Below, piece after piece: positions 17,112 through 25,801 of a DNA stretch of 64,000 bases. The stretch spans positions 434,001 through 498,000 of the forward strand of contig JAMOUJ010000005.1 of assembly GCA_027068075.1 (NCBI GenBank). Reading direction: 5' to 3'. Within the stretch, counting starts at the first letter, position 1, and each line of letters opens with the position of its first letter. Position numbers and translations under genes: made by a program. This DNA is from Candidatus Aminicenantota bacterium. Lineage in GTDB: Bacteria; Acidobacteriota; Aminicenantia; S016-38. The notes beneath the pieces are model-generated. The model had not been told where the DNA came from. It worked only from the letters and a program-made list of their open reading frames with translations, and made no database searches.

Positions 17112-18858
17112 GACAGACCCTCCTTATCCACCTATAAATTTCCGGGTAGATTTTTTCCATTTCCTTGAGGAGATAAGATTCAATTTCCCTCCCGGAAGGG
17201 AGTCTCAGGGCGGTGTTTATCTTTTTTCTCAGAACATTTTCCTCCACCGAGGAAAGAACTTTTTTGATTATGGGAAGCATGGCGGGGGAAACGGAAAACT
17301 CCCGAAGCCCGAGGCCCAGTAGGACGGCGGCGTGGAGGGGACGGGAGGCCATTTCTCCGCAAACCGAGATTTCCTTCCCGTAGTCCCGGGCCTTTTTTAT
17401 CATGAACCTCATGAGTTTCAGGAAGGCCGGGTCCAGGGGATTGCAGAGTTTGGAAACCCTTTCGTTGGCCCTGTCCGCTGCGAAAATATACTGGGTGAGG
17501 TCGTTGGTGCCTACGCTGAGGAAATCCACAAGTTTCGCCGCCCTCTCCACCAGCATGGCAATGGATGGGACCTCCACCATGATGCCTATTTTTATTTTTT
17601 CATCGTAGGGCTTCTTTTCCATCCTCAATTGGCCCTTGGCGTCCTCCACCACCAGGAGCAATTCTCTTATCTCCTCCAGGTTGGTGATCATGGGGGCCAT
17701 TAATTTTATGTTCCTTTTTCTTGCGGAGGCCCTGAGAATAGCCCTCAGTTGGGGATAAAGGAGGTCCTTGTGGGAAAACAGGTATCTTATTCCCCTTTCC
17801 CCCAGGGCGGGGTTTTCCTCTTCGTGGAAGGGAAGGTCCGCTATCTTCTTTTCTGCCCCCAGGTCAAAAAGCCTCAGGGTAACCTGGGAAAATTTTTCCG
17901 CCAGTTGGGAGTAAACCTCGTATTGTTCCTCCTCCGAGGGAACCCTCTGGGACAGGAGAAGGAGGTATTCCGTCCGGAACAGTCCCACCCCGTCCACGGC
18001 CCCGGTGGGAATGGCCTCGGCCTCGGTGGGGAACTCTATGTTGACCAGGAGGGAAAAGGGGGTTCCATCCAGGGTTTCGTTGGGTTCTTTAAAAATCTCC
18101 TTTAGTTTTTCCTTCTCTTCCCTCAGAGTTTCCCTGAGGGCTCTGTAGTTGGAAATCTGAGAGGGCGTGGGGGAGACTATAACCACCCCTTCGTCTCCGT
18201 TTACCACCAGGGTTTCCCCTTCTTTTATTTCCTTTTCTACATCTTCTATCCCCACCACCGTGGGAATTCCGTAGGCCCTGGCCAGGATCACCGCATGGTA
18301 TGTTTCACCTCCGAATTCCAGGACGAAGGCTTCTGGTCTGCCCCGGGAGATTATGTGGGCGGTTTCCGAGGGAAAAATGTTCCTGGCCACAACCACGGTC
18401 TGGGCCCAATTTTCTTCCAGAGCGGTTTCCCCAAGATTTTTTTCAATCCTCCTAAGTATGTCCTCTATGTCGTGAATTTTTTCCCTGAGGTGGTAATCTT
18501 CCACCTGGGAGAAAATTCCGTGGTATTTCTCTATGAGGGCCTTTATGGCCTTTTCAGCGCTGTCAAGGTTTTTTATTATCCTTTCGGTAAGTTCCTCCAG
18601 GAGTTTTTTGTCCTGGAGAATGAGCAACTGGGCGTCCAGGATGAGGGCGTGCTCCTTGCCCAGGGTTTTTTCTATGTGCTGTTTTAGTTCCTCCAGTTCT
18701 TTGCGGGTTTTTTCTATGGCCCTTTCCAGGCGGAGGATCTGTTGGGCTTCTTCCCCCTTTATTATTTTTGGCGGGGCTATGGTCTTCTCCCTTCTGAGAA
18801 ATTTTGCCTTCCCGATCCCAATCCCCCCCACCACGGGCTGGCCCTTGAGAATTTTCAT
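17080..18858 (-). CDS. ptsI: PTS enzyme I (PEP-protein phosphotransferase)
   Basis: Takes phosphate from PEP and passes it to HPr in the cytoplasm. The 592-residue protein has the HPr-binding helical domain, then the phospho-histidine domain with GGETYHAVILAR (His in a slightly variant context: Tyr replaces the common Ser). The PEP-binding barrel follows with RTEYLLL, GIMVEVPS, VGTNDLTQY and the active-site cysteine in VCGEMASRP. It overlaps the HPr gene by four bases. With HPr, HPr kinase, RapZ and two EIIA proteins in the same train and no EIIB/EIIC nearby, it likely feeds a regulatory phosphorelay. Confidence 0.94.
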   Translation of the reverse strand: MKILKGQPVVGGIGIGKAKFLRREKTIAPPKIIKGEEAQQILRLERAIEKTRKELEELKQHIEKTLGKEHALILDAQLLILQDKKLLEELTERIIKNLDSAEKAIKALIEKYHGIFSQVEDYHLREKIHDIEDILRRIEKNLGETALEENWAQTVVVARNIFPSETAHIISRGRPEAFVLEFGGETYHAVILARAYGIPTVVGIEDVEKEIKEGETLVVNGDEGVVIVSPTPSQISNYRALRETLREEKEKLKEIFKEPNETLDGTPFSLLVNIEFPTEAEAIPTGAVDGVGLFRTEYLLLLSQRVPSEEEQYEVYSQLAEKFSQVTLRLFDLGAEKKIADLPFHEEENPALGERGIRYLFSHKDLLYPQLRAILRASARKRNIKLMAPMITNLEEIRELLLVVEDAKGQLRMEKKPYDEKIKIGIMVEVPSIAMLVERAAKLVDFLSVGTNDLTQYIFAADRANERVSKLCNPLDPAFLKLMRFMIKKARDYGKEISVCGEMASRPLHAAVLLGLGLREFSVSPAMLPIIKKVLSSVEENVLRKKINTALRLPSGREIESYLLKEMEKIYPEIYRWIRRVCHEKKGKALGV

Positions 18859-19124
18859 TCTTCCTCTCCGAATTTATTTTCAATGAGTTTCACTATGGCC
18901 TCCACCGCTTCCTTTTCGTCCTCGCCCTCTGCCCTGACCTTGACCCTGGTTCCCATGGGGGCCGCAAGGATGAGAAGGCCGAGAATGGACTTGGCATCGG
19001 CTTCCATGCCGTTGACTATGAGCACTATTCTGCTTTTGAATTTTTGTGCCAATTGCACCAGTTTGGTGGCTGCCCGGGCGTGCATCCCCAGCCTGTTGAC
19101 CAGAACGGTTTCCTTTTCCACCAT
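18855..19124 (-). CDS. ptsH: HPr phosphocarrier protein
   Basis: An 89-residue phosphocarrier. The His phosphorylated by enzyme I is in NRLGMHARAA. The regulatory Ser (position about 46) is in ADAKSILGLLILA, the target of the HPr kinase encoded three genes upstream. Both sites being intact implies dual control by PEP and by ATP. It overlaps EIIA (19124) by one base and enzyme I by four. Confidence 0.93.
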   Translation of the reverse strand: MVEKETVLVNRLGMHARAATKLVQLAQKFKSRIVLIVNGMEADAKSILGLLILAAPMGTRVKVRAEGEDEKEAVEAIVKLIENKFGEEE

Positions 19125-19528
19125 CAGTCCAGAAACTCCCGGATTCTTCCTATGGATTCCTTGCCCCTGTGTACCAGGGCCCTGGAGAGTTCCTCCAGGT
19201 TCATTTTATCCCTTTCGGAGAGAAATTTAAGCAGAAGGGGAAGATTGAGGCCGGTTATTATCTCCACATTGGGGGCCTTCAGCAGGGATACGCAGAGGTT
19301 GGTGGGGGTTCCTCCGAATATGTCAGTGAAGACCACTACCCCCTCTCCCCTGTTTTCCCGCTCTATGGCCCGTTTGATCTCCTCGGCCTTTTTTTCAATA
19401 AGGCTTCCCCCCTCCTTCCAGTCTATGGAGATGACGGGAAGGTTGAAATTTTTCCCCATGATCCTGTTGGCCACCTCAAGAAGGGTGGAACCCAGTTCTC
19501 CGTGGGTTACGAGAACTCCTCCAATCAT
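19124..19528 (-). CDS. PTS EIIA component, mannose/fructose family
   Basis: A 134-residue EIIA of the mannose superfamily with the phosphorylatable His in VTHGELGSTL and the family motif VVFTDIFGGTPTNL. A free-standing EIIA-Man without EIIB/C/D is common in bacteria that use the PTS for regulation. It sits between RapZ and HPr with 4- and 1-base overlaps. Its target is unknown; a role downstream of HPr in carbon or envelope regulation is inferred. Confidence 0.9.
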   Translation of the reverse strand: MIGGVLVTHGELGSTLLEVANRIMGKNFNLPVISIDWKEGGSLIEKKAEEIKRAIERENRGEGVVVFTDIFGGTPTNLCVSLLKAPNVEIITGLNLPLLLKFLSERDKMNLEELSRALVHRGKESIGRIREFLD

Positions 19529-20379
19529 TCCGGCTCTTCCCTGTGTTTTTTTTCTATCACCAGGTCACTCCAGTTTTTCCTGAACCAATTATACAATTCT
19601 TCCACAAAAAAGACGGATCTGTGTCTTCCCCCGGTGCAACCGAAGGCCAGAACCAGCCTGGCCCTTCCGTCCTTGAACATAAGGGGGATTGTTTTCCGGA
19701 AAAAACTCTGAAGGGCTTTAATGTAACTGTGGACCTCCCGGTGGGCCAGAAGGAATTCTTTGACCTTCTGGGCCCTGCCGGTGAGGGGCCTTAATGCCTC
19801 GTCCCAATGGGGATTGGGGAGGGCCCTCAGGTCAAAGACGAAGTCGGCCTCCTGGGGGATTCCGAACGAGAACCCGAAACTCATCAGGACGATCCTCTTG
19901 GTGATGCCCTGAAGGTGGAGGTCAATGGCCCTTTCCCTGAGGCTTCCTGGCCCCATTCCGGTGGTGTTCACCGTGGTCTTGGCGAATTTTCGGGCGGCCT
20001 CCAGGATTTTCCGCTCTTCCCTTATGGCCTCCCGTAGTCCCCTGCCGTTTTCCAGGGGATGTTTTCTTCTCATTATCTTGAACCTTCTGGTCAGTTCTTC
20101 GTCCACCGAATCCAGAAAGACCACATGGGTTTTATACCGGGAGGATAATTCCTGGACCAGCCAGGGAAATTTTTCGCCGAAGCCTTCGTCGCGGACATCC
20201 ACCACCAGGGCGAACCTATCCATTTCCGGGTTGTTCTTTAGAATGTGGGAAAGCACCTGGGGAATCATCTCTATGGGCATGTTGTCCATGGCATAGAAGC
20301 CGGCGTCTTCCAGGGCCTTAAGGTAGGTGGTTTTCCCCGAACCGCTCATTCCGGTTATTATCACCACATAGGGCTTCAT
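19525..20379 (-). CDS. rapZ: RapZ/YvcJ-type nucleotide-binding protein
   Basis: A P-loop protein of 284 residues: ITGMSGSGKTTYLKALED (Walker A), VVDVRDEGF, FLDSVDEELTRRF, and the conserved C-terminal GCTGGRHRSV motif. In enterics RapZ senses glucosamine-6-phosphate and guides glmS small RNA decay; in Bacillus YvcJ binds UDP-sugars. Genes of this family very often sit beside rpoN, hpf and ptsN or HprK, as here. Its local target is unknown. It overlaps both neighbours by four bases. Confidence 0.92.
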   Translation of the reverse strand: MKPYVVIITGMSGSGKTTYLKALEDAGFYAMDNMPIEMIPQVLSHILKNNPEMDRFALVVDVRDEGFGEKFPWLVQELSSRYKTHVVFLDSVDEELTRRFKIMRRKHPLENGRGLREAIREERKILEAARKFAKTTVNTTGMGPGSLRERAIDLHLQGITKRIVLMSFGFSFGIPQEADFVFDLRALPNPHWDEALRPLTGRAQKVKEFLLAHREVHSYIKALQSFFRKTIPLMFKDGRARLVLAFGCTGGRHRSVFFVEELYNWFRKNWSDLVIEKKHREEPE

Positions 20380-21278
20380 TTCTCCTCCAGACGCTTGAGG
20401 AATTCCTCCAGGGGAACCTTTCCGGAGGATTTTAGTAAGAACAGCCTTACTGCCACCTCCACCAGGTTGGCGATGTTCCTTCCCGCCGCCACCGGTATTT
20501 TGAAGGTGGGAATTTCAACCCCCAGAAGGTTCTTGCTTTCCTCCTCCACGAACAGCCGCTCCATCCCGGGATCGTAGGGGAGAAGTTCCAGGATCAGGTC
20601 TATGGAGGATGAGGGAAGGAGGGCTCCCCCGAATATGTCGTTCACATTAATTATCCCCAGACCCCTTATTTCCATGAAGCCCCTGGACCTTTCCGGTGAG
20701 CGGCCCACTATTTTTCCCCCGGGAAGTTTCAGGACCTCCACCATGTCGTCGGCCACGAACATGTGACCACGGGTTATGAGTTCCAGGGCGATTTCACTTT
20801 TGCCGATGCCACTCCTTCCGCTTATCAGCACTCCCAGACCGTAGATCCCCATGAGTTCTCCGTGGACCGTTATCCTTTCGGAGAGTTCCCAGTGAAGGAA
20901 CTGGTTTATTTTTTCAAAGCACCCCGGGGCTTTGCAGAGAAACAGGGGAACGGAGAAGGAGGAAAATAAGCCCTGGATCCGGGGTAAAAGGGAAGAGGAT
21001 TCAAGAACCACCCCGGGAGGGGCCAGGGAGAGAAACTCCTCAAGGGTATTGTCCAAACTCTTTTCGGGAAGTTTGCTCAGGTAAAGGATCTCCTCCCTTC
21101 CCAGAAATTGGAGGGCTCCCTTTTTAAAAATTTCCCTTATACCCGCCAGGAGGAGGCCGGGTCTCTGGAGCACCCCGCAGGTTATAACCCCCTTCAGAGA
21201 TTCTTCCCGGGGAAACACCAGGGAAAGGAGGTCCCGGTGGGCCGAGTAAAACTTCTTCAGGGAAAGACTATTCTTCAT
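20376..21278 (-). CDS. hprK: HPr kinase/phosphorylase
   Basis: Phosphorylates and dephosphorylates the regulatory Ser of HPr according to ATP and phosphate levels. The 300 residues include the N-terminal domain with LPRIQGLFSSF and the catalytic P-loop LISGRSGIGKSEIALELI. The HprK signature MEIRGLGIINVNDIFG follows. In Gram-negatives with HprK the enzyme usually tunes a regulatory PTS rather than catabolite repression through CcpA. It overlaps ptsN by 11 bases and rapZ by 4. Confidence 0.92.
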   Translation of the reverse strand: MKNSLSLKKFYSAHRDLLSLVFPREESLKGVITCGVLQRPGLLLAGIREIFKKGALQFLGREEILYLSKLPEKSLDNTLEEFLSLAPPGVVLESSSLLPRIQGLFSSFSVPLFLCKAPGCFEKINQFLHWELSERITVHGELMGIYGLGVLISGRSGIGKSEIALELITRGHMFVADDMVEVLKLPGGKIVGRSPERSRGFMEIRGLGIINVNDIFGGALLPSSSIDLILELLPYDPGMERLFVEEESKNLLGVEIPTFKIPVAAGRNIANLVEVAVRLFLLKSSGKVPLEEFLKRLEEK

Positions 21279-21747
21279 CCCCCTCCTGCATTTCCTCGTC
21301 CCGTATTATTTCGTAGGCCTGCTCCGGGGTTTTGGCGTTGAGGAGTTTTTCCACCAGCGATTTTTTCCCCTTCCGGGCCAGTTTGGCGATGGCCGCCAGG
21401 ACCTGAAGGTGAAGATTGGGCGGGGAAATGGGGGATACGGCGGTGAAGAAAATGTAGGTGGGCTGTCCATCCGGGGAGTTAAAGTCCACCCCCTCCCTGG
21501 AGATGGCCAGGGAAAGCACCGGGGTCTCCAGTTCCTCCATTTTACAGTGGGGGACGGCTATCCCCCCGGGAAGGGCGGTGCTGCCAAGTTTTTCCCTGGC
21601 CAGCAACCTCTGAAAGAGTTTTTTCCCGTTCTTTACGATTTTTCTATCCTCCATGAACCGTGAGATTTCCCGGAGAACCTCCTCCGGGGTGGAAGCCTGG
21701 AGGTTCAGGAGGATGAGGTCCGGCGACAAAAGGGTGTGAACCTGCAT
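21268..21747 (-). CDS. ptsN: PTS EIIA-Ntr/fructose family protein
   Basis: A 159-residue EIIA of the PtsN type with the active His in GGIAVPHCKMEELE. In Proteobacteria PtsN regulates potassium transport and stress responses and travels with rpoN and hpf, the same neighbours as here. It is the second EIIA in this train besides the mannose-type one. It overlaps hpf by one base. Confidence 0.9.
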   Translation of the reverse strand: MQVHTLLSPDLILLNLQASTPEEVLREISRFMEDRKIVKNGKKLFQRLLAREKLGSTALPGGIAVPHCKMEELETPVLSLAISREGVDFNSPDGQPTYIFFTAVSPISPPNLHLQVLAAIAKLARKGKKSLVEKLLNAKTPEQAYEIIRDEEMQEGDEE

Positions 21748-22256
21748 TAGAATTCCGGCTCAATCAGATAATAATCGCTTCCCTTCTTGTAGACCACATT
21801 CGTCTTTCTGGTCCTGGAATTCCTGAAAACCAGGATGTCCTCCCCCAGTTCCTCCATTTCGGCGATGGCCTCTTCCACCGTTAACGGTTTAGGGGAGTAG
21901 GCGTTCTTGGGAATTATCCTGGGGCCTGAGGGAGAGGTGTGGGTTATTTCCCCGGGGGGGGAAGCCTTCTTCTTGCTTCTCCTTTTTTCCTTTTCTTTTT
22001 TTATCTGGGCTTCTATGATGTCAAAGGCCTTGTTCAGGGAGGCTATCATTTCCCCTGTGGTTTCTTTGGCCCTGAATTCAAAAATTCCACCCTTAACCAG
22101 AACTTCCGCCGTATTCCGGTATTTTTCCTGGGAGAGAATTATTTCCACATGCTGGATGTCCCCCAGGAGTTTTTTCAGTTTGGCTACCTTTCTTTCTGCT
22201 CTTTTCTTCAGGGCTTCGGGAATTTCGTAATGCCTCCCGATGAATTTTACTTCCAT
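21747..22256 (-). CDS. hpf: Ribosome hibernation promoting factor, long form
   Basis: Binds the small ribosomal subunit in stationary phase; the long form dimerises ribosomes without RMF. The N-terminal S30AE domain (KFIGRHYEIPEALKKRAE..., residues 1-100) is followed by a basic linker (KRRSKKK). The C-terminal dimerisation domain has KPLTVEEAIAEMEELGEDILVFRN. The length of 169 residues is that of long HPF. It shares one base with both rpoN upstream and ptsN downstream. Confidence 0.92.
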   Translation of the reverse strand: MEVKFIGRHYEIPEALKKRAERKVAKLKKLLGDIQHVEIILSQEKYRNTAEVLVKGGIFEFRAKETTGEMIASLNKAFDIIEAQIKKEKEKRRSKKKASPPGEITHTSPSGPRIIPKNAYSPKPLTVEEAIAEMEELGEDILVFRNSRTRKTNVVYKKGSDYYLIEPEF

Positions 22257-23611
22257 TATAAAACCTCCAAACTGTATTTTCTTTTTCTCTTTCCTGCGTT
22301 TTCTATGCCCATTTCCTTTCTATATTTTGCCACGGTTCTTCTGGAAATGTTAATCCCTCTCCTCTTGAGGAGTTCCGCCAGTTCCTCGTCGGAATAGGGG
22401 GAGTCCTTGGGTTCGTTTTCTATTAGTTTTTTGATTACCGCCTGAATCCTGGCAGAGGAGACCTCTCCGTTCTTCCCCGAGGGGGCGGGGAAGAAGAATT
22501 TAAGCCTGTAGGTTCCCCTGGGGGTTGAAATAAACCGGGAAGATACTATTCTGCTTACGGTGGACTCGTGAACACCCACCGCCGAGGCAACATCCCTCAG
22601 GTTAAGGGGTTTAAGGTACTCGGGATTGTAGCCCTTTTTGAAAAAATCCCTTTGCCTTTGAACTATGTATTCGGCGGTTTTGCGGAGGGTTTCCTTCCTC
22701 TTAGATAGGGCCGAGAGAAACCATTGGGCTGCCCTGATTTTTGCCCGGGCGTATTTTTTCAGGTCCTCCGGGGCCGAGGGGTCCTCCAGGATTTTAAGGT
22801 AGAAGGGGCTTATCCTCAGTGGGGGAAGTTCCCCGTCCTCCACTTTAACCCTTAAATCCCCGTTTTCTTCAACCAGATACATGTCCACCAGAATGGGTTC
22901 TGCAGCCCTGCGGAAAAAATAACTCCCGGGAAAGGGATTCAAACCCTTGACCTCCGCCAGGGCCTCCTTGAGGTCCTGCATGGAGCATCCCAGGCGGGAG
23001 GCCAGTTCCTCGTACTTCCTGGCCTTCAGAAGTTCCAGGTTGTCCCTGTTTAAAAGTTCCTTCACCAGGGGAGGAGAATCCGGGGAAAGTTGGGCCTGCA
23101 TGGCCTCTATGGGATCCCTGGCCCCCAGCCCGTAGGGAGGAATTTTCATTACCTTCTTTCTAATCTCCTCCACCTTCTCCTCGCTTACCCCCAGTTCCCG
23201 GGCTATGAGCCTTGAGGATTCTTCGTCCAGGAAGCCCTTGGGATCCAGATAATCTACTATGGCCTCCACTATGGACTTTTCTTCTTCCTGAAAATTGGGG
23301 AGGAGGACCTTCTTTATCATTTCCCTGGGCTCCGGTTCGTAGGGAACCAGGGCCTCCGGTGGAAGTTTCTCCTCGTCCTCCTCGTAGTAAAATTCGGAAA
23401 ATTCATCCCCCTGGGAAGAGGGAAGAATCTCAGGATTTTCCTCCGGCTCCTCGTTTTTTATCTCCAGGGCAGGGTTTTCCTCCAGGGCCTCTTCTATTTT
23501 TTCCTTGAGTTCCAGGTGGGTCAGGGGAAGAAGTTCCAGGAAAAACCGCACCTGGTTGGCCAATCTTAGTGTCTGCTGGTGCCTGAGGTTAAGTTGATTT
23601 TTGTTCTTCAT
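22256..23611 (-). CDS. rpoN: RNA polymerase sigma-54 factor
   Basis: Directs RNA polymerase to -24/-12 promoters and needs an AAA+ activator to start transcription. The 451 residues show region I (LNLRHQQTLRLANQVRFFLELLPL), an acidic region II, the core-binding region III, the helix-turn-helix (LRDVASAVGVHESTVSRIVSS) and the RpoN box (SRRTVAKYRKEMGI). A -24/-12 site and an activator lie 5 kb upstream at the head of the same gene train. The factor may therefore contribute to its own transcription if the train is a single transcript. Confidence 0.94.
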   Translation of the reverse strand: MKNKNQLNLRHQQTLRLANQVRFFLELLPLTHLELKEKIEEALEENPALEIKNEEPEENPEILPSSQGDEFSEFYYEEDEEKLPPEALVPYEPEPREMIKKVLLPNFQEEEKSIVEAIVDYLDPKGFLDEESSRLIARELGVSEEKVEEIRKKVMKIPPYGLGARDPIEAMQAQLSPDSPPLVKELLNRDNLELLKARKYEELASRLGCSMQDLKEALAEVKGLNPFPGSYFFRRAAEPILVDMYLVEENGDLRVKVEDGELPPLRISPFYLKILEDPSAPEDLKKYARAKIRAAQWFLSALSKRKETLRKTAEYIVQRQRDFFKKGYNPEYLKPLNLRDVASAVGVHESTVSRIVSSRFISTPRGTYRLKFFFPAPSGKNGEVSSARIQAVIKKLIENEPKDSPYSDEELAELLKRRGINISRRTVAKYRKEMGIENAGKRKRKYSLEVL

Positions 23612-24329
23612 CCTCTAAAGAAAATTCCTCCCCTAAGAATTTTTCCCTTACCTCCGGGTCCCGGTAAATTTCCCGGGGCGAACCTGCGCTCAAGATCCTT
23701 CCCTTATTTATGATATACGCTCTGTGGGTTATTTTCAATGTTTCCCGGACATTGTGGTCCGTGATAACTATCCCCAGATTCCACCTCTGGAGTTTGAGGA
23801 TGATTCGGGTCATTTCCTTTATTGAAATGGGATCTATCCCCGTGAAGGGTTCGTCTAAAAGCATGAACTGGGGTTCCAGGGACAGGGCCCTGGCCACCTC
23901 CAGTTTTCTTCTTTCCCCTCCGGAAAGGTGGAGGGCTTTCCGGTGCCTCAGGTGAGCAATTCCCATCTCCTCCAGGACGAGGTTTAAAATCCGCCTCCTT
24001 TGCCGGCGGGGAAGGGGCCGGAACTCCAGGTAGGCCCTGATGTTGTCTTCCACGGTGAGCCCCCGGAATACCGATGGGCGCTGGGGGAGGTAACCTATCC
24101 CCAGCCTTACCCTTCTCCACATGGGATAATAGGTTATGTCCCTCTCATCCAAGAAAACCCTCCCTCCGTCGGGGTCTATCTCCCCCAGGATTATCTTAAA
24201 GGTGGTGGTTTTCCCTGCTCCGTTGGGGCCCAAAAGGCCCACTATTTCCCCCTTCTTTACCTGAATGTCTATGCCTTTGAGGGCCTCCTTTTTTCCGTAT
24301 CTTTTCTTCAGGTTTACGGCCCTTATCAC
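23589..24329 (-). CDS. lptB: LPS export ABC ATPase LptB
   Basis: Powers extraction of lipopolysaccharide from the inner membrane with LptFG. The 246 residues contain Walker A (GLLGPNGAGKTTTFK), the signature LSGGERRKLEVARAL, Walker B with Asp-Glu (FMLLDEPFTGID) and the switch His (VITDHNVRETL). The GYLPQ Q-loop typical of LptB is present. It overlaps the LptC/LptA-like gene by four bases and rpoN by 23. This is the classic lpt-rpoN-hpf-ptsN-rapZ order. Confidence 0.93.
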   Translation of the reverse strand: MIRAVNLKKRYGKKEALKGIDIQVKKGEIVGLLGPNGAGKTTTFKIILGEIDPDGGRVFLDERDITYYPMWRRVRLGIGYLPQRPSVFRGLTVEDNIRAYLEFRPLPRRQRRRILNLVLEEMGIAHLRHRKALHLSGGERRKLEVARALSLEPQFMLLDEPFTGIDPISIKEMTRIILKLQRWNLGIVITDHNVRETLKITHRAYIINKGRILSAGSPREIYRDPEVREKFLGEEFSLEDEEQKST

Positions 24330-25801
24330 CGCTTGATCTCCGAGGAAGTTCTTCCCCTACCCTGTATTTCAAAGGATCCGGTTTTAGGGTTCACGGTTAT
24401 TTTCTCTCCGGTGATTTTCCCGTGTTTACGGGAGTTTAAGACCACCTTTCCCTTCAGGACGGCCTGTTCCCGGGCGAAATCGTAGGAAATGGCTTCGCTG
24501 AGGGCCGAATCCTCGCCCAGGAGGATTTTTCTGGGAGAGCGGGCTTCCAGGCGGTCCAATTTTCCTCCCTTGAGCATTATGTCTATCCTGGGGGCGGAAA
24601 TCTGGAAGTTTTCCCCGCTCAGCCGGGCGCCTCCCTCCAGAACGATGGAGTCTTGCCCGTAGATTATTTGGGAGGCCGAAAGTTTGTAGCCCTCGGGTGT
24701 TATTATGGTGGCTTCCCGGAGGATGTAGTTTCCTCCTTCTTCTACCGCCTCCCGGGCGTTTATTATGTTGCCGTCCTTTACGATACGAACATCTCCGAAA
24801 AGACTCCGTTTCCCCTGGAAAGAAGAAAGTTTCTGGCAGGAAAAGGCGGCTTCTCCCAGTTTCCCCTTCACTTCCCCTGTGGCTTCCAGAAAGTCCTCCC
24901 GGACCTGCAGGTGGGAGGATTTGAAGGAAAGGTCCTCCTGGGAAACTGAGGCCTTCTCCGCCGATATCTCGTCGCCCTTTCCCCTAACTCTGGCCGCAGA
25001 GAATCGCATTTTTCCCCACCGTCCCACCACCTGTTGACCTTCCATCTCTCCGCTGGCCCATAGTTTGAGTTGTTTGGCCACCAGCCTCCTTTCCTTTTCC
25101 AGGACCCATCCACCCCGGGGAGCGGAAACCGTGTTTACCTTCTTTTCCCTTATGTCTATTTCCATAAGGGGGGCCATGAGGGTTCTCTCTTCGCTTTTCA
25201 TAGTGGCGGGTTTTCCCCTCAGATAAGCCAGCATCTCCCTCTCTTTGACCAGAACCCTGTTTCCCTGGAGGACGATTCCCCCGGAGGAGAACTCGGGTTC
25301 CAGCAGGAGGGTCTGGTTTTCTCCCAGGTCCATTCTCCCCCTTTTGGCCCGGCCCTCTATGCTTCCTATTTTGAACTCTATGCCACCCTCCAGCCTTATA
25401 ACCTCCTTCCGGGCAAGATAAAGGGATTTCCTTCCCTTGAAGGTGCCGGTTTCGCTTTTCACCTCCACGGTTTCAGGAAACTCCACCCGACTTTTGCCGG
25501 GATAGACTATGCATTTTTCAGCCCTTATCACGGTCCTGGGGGAGGGGATTTCAATCAACACATTGTCGTTAAGAAAGGTTTTTCCCGAGGAGTCCACGAA
25601 TAGCCTTCTGGCACTGGCGATGTATTTGGGTCTCCTGGCCTCTATTTCCTTGACCTTGAATTCCCACTGGATAGAACGGCCCTTTATCAAGGGAATTTTC
25701 AGGCCCATGCCCTTGCCCTGGTGGGAAGATACCGAAATAACCACCAGGGCCCCCAGGTAGGCGAGGAGCAAAAAATACAGTAGAAATCTCAGGATTCTCA
25801 T
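24326..25801 (-). CDS. Long LptC/LptA (OstA)-like LPS-transport protein
   Basis: A 491-residue protein with one N-terminal membrane segment (LLYFLLLAYLGALVVIS) and the rest periplasmic beta-rich repeats of the LptA/LptC/OstA jelly-roll type (for example RLFVDSSGKTFLNDNVLIEI, GGARLSGENFQISAPRIDI). In E. coli LptC and LptA are separate proteins of fewer than 200 residues. Here one polypeptide of double length stands where both would be, with LptB following by a four-base overlap. It probably anchors at LptFG and extends the bridge to the outer membrane. Fusion is inferred from length and context. Confidence 0.75.
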   Translation of the reverse strand: MRILRFLLYFLLLAYLGALVVISVSSHQGKGMGLKIPLIKGRSIQWEFKVKEIEARRPKYIASARRLFVDSSGKTFLNDNVLIEIPSPRTVIRAEKCIVYPGKSRVEFPETVEVKSETGTFKGRKSLYLARKEVIRLEGGIEFKIGSIEGRAKRGRMDLGENQTLLLEPEFSSGGIVLQGNRVLVKEREMLAYLRGKPATMKSEERTLMAPLMEIDIREKKVNTVSAPRGGWVLEKERRLVAKQLKLWASGEMEGQQVVGRWGKMRFSAARVRGKGDEISAEKASVSQEDLSFKSSHLQVREDFLEATGEVKGKLGEAAFSCQKLSSFQGKRSLFGDVRIVKDGNIINAREAVEEGGNYILREATIITPEGYKLSASQIIYGQDSIVLEGGARLSGENFQISAPRIDIMLKGGKLDRLEARSPRKILLGEDSALSEAISYDFAREQAVLKGKVVLNSRKHGKITGEKITVNPKTGSFEIQGRGRTSSEIKR

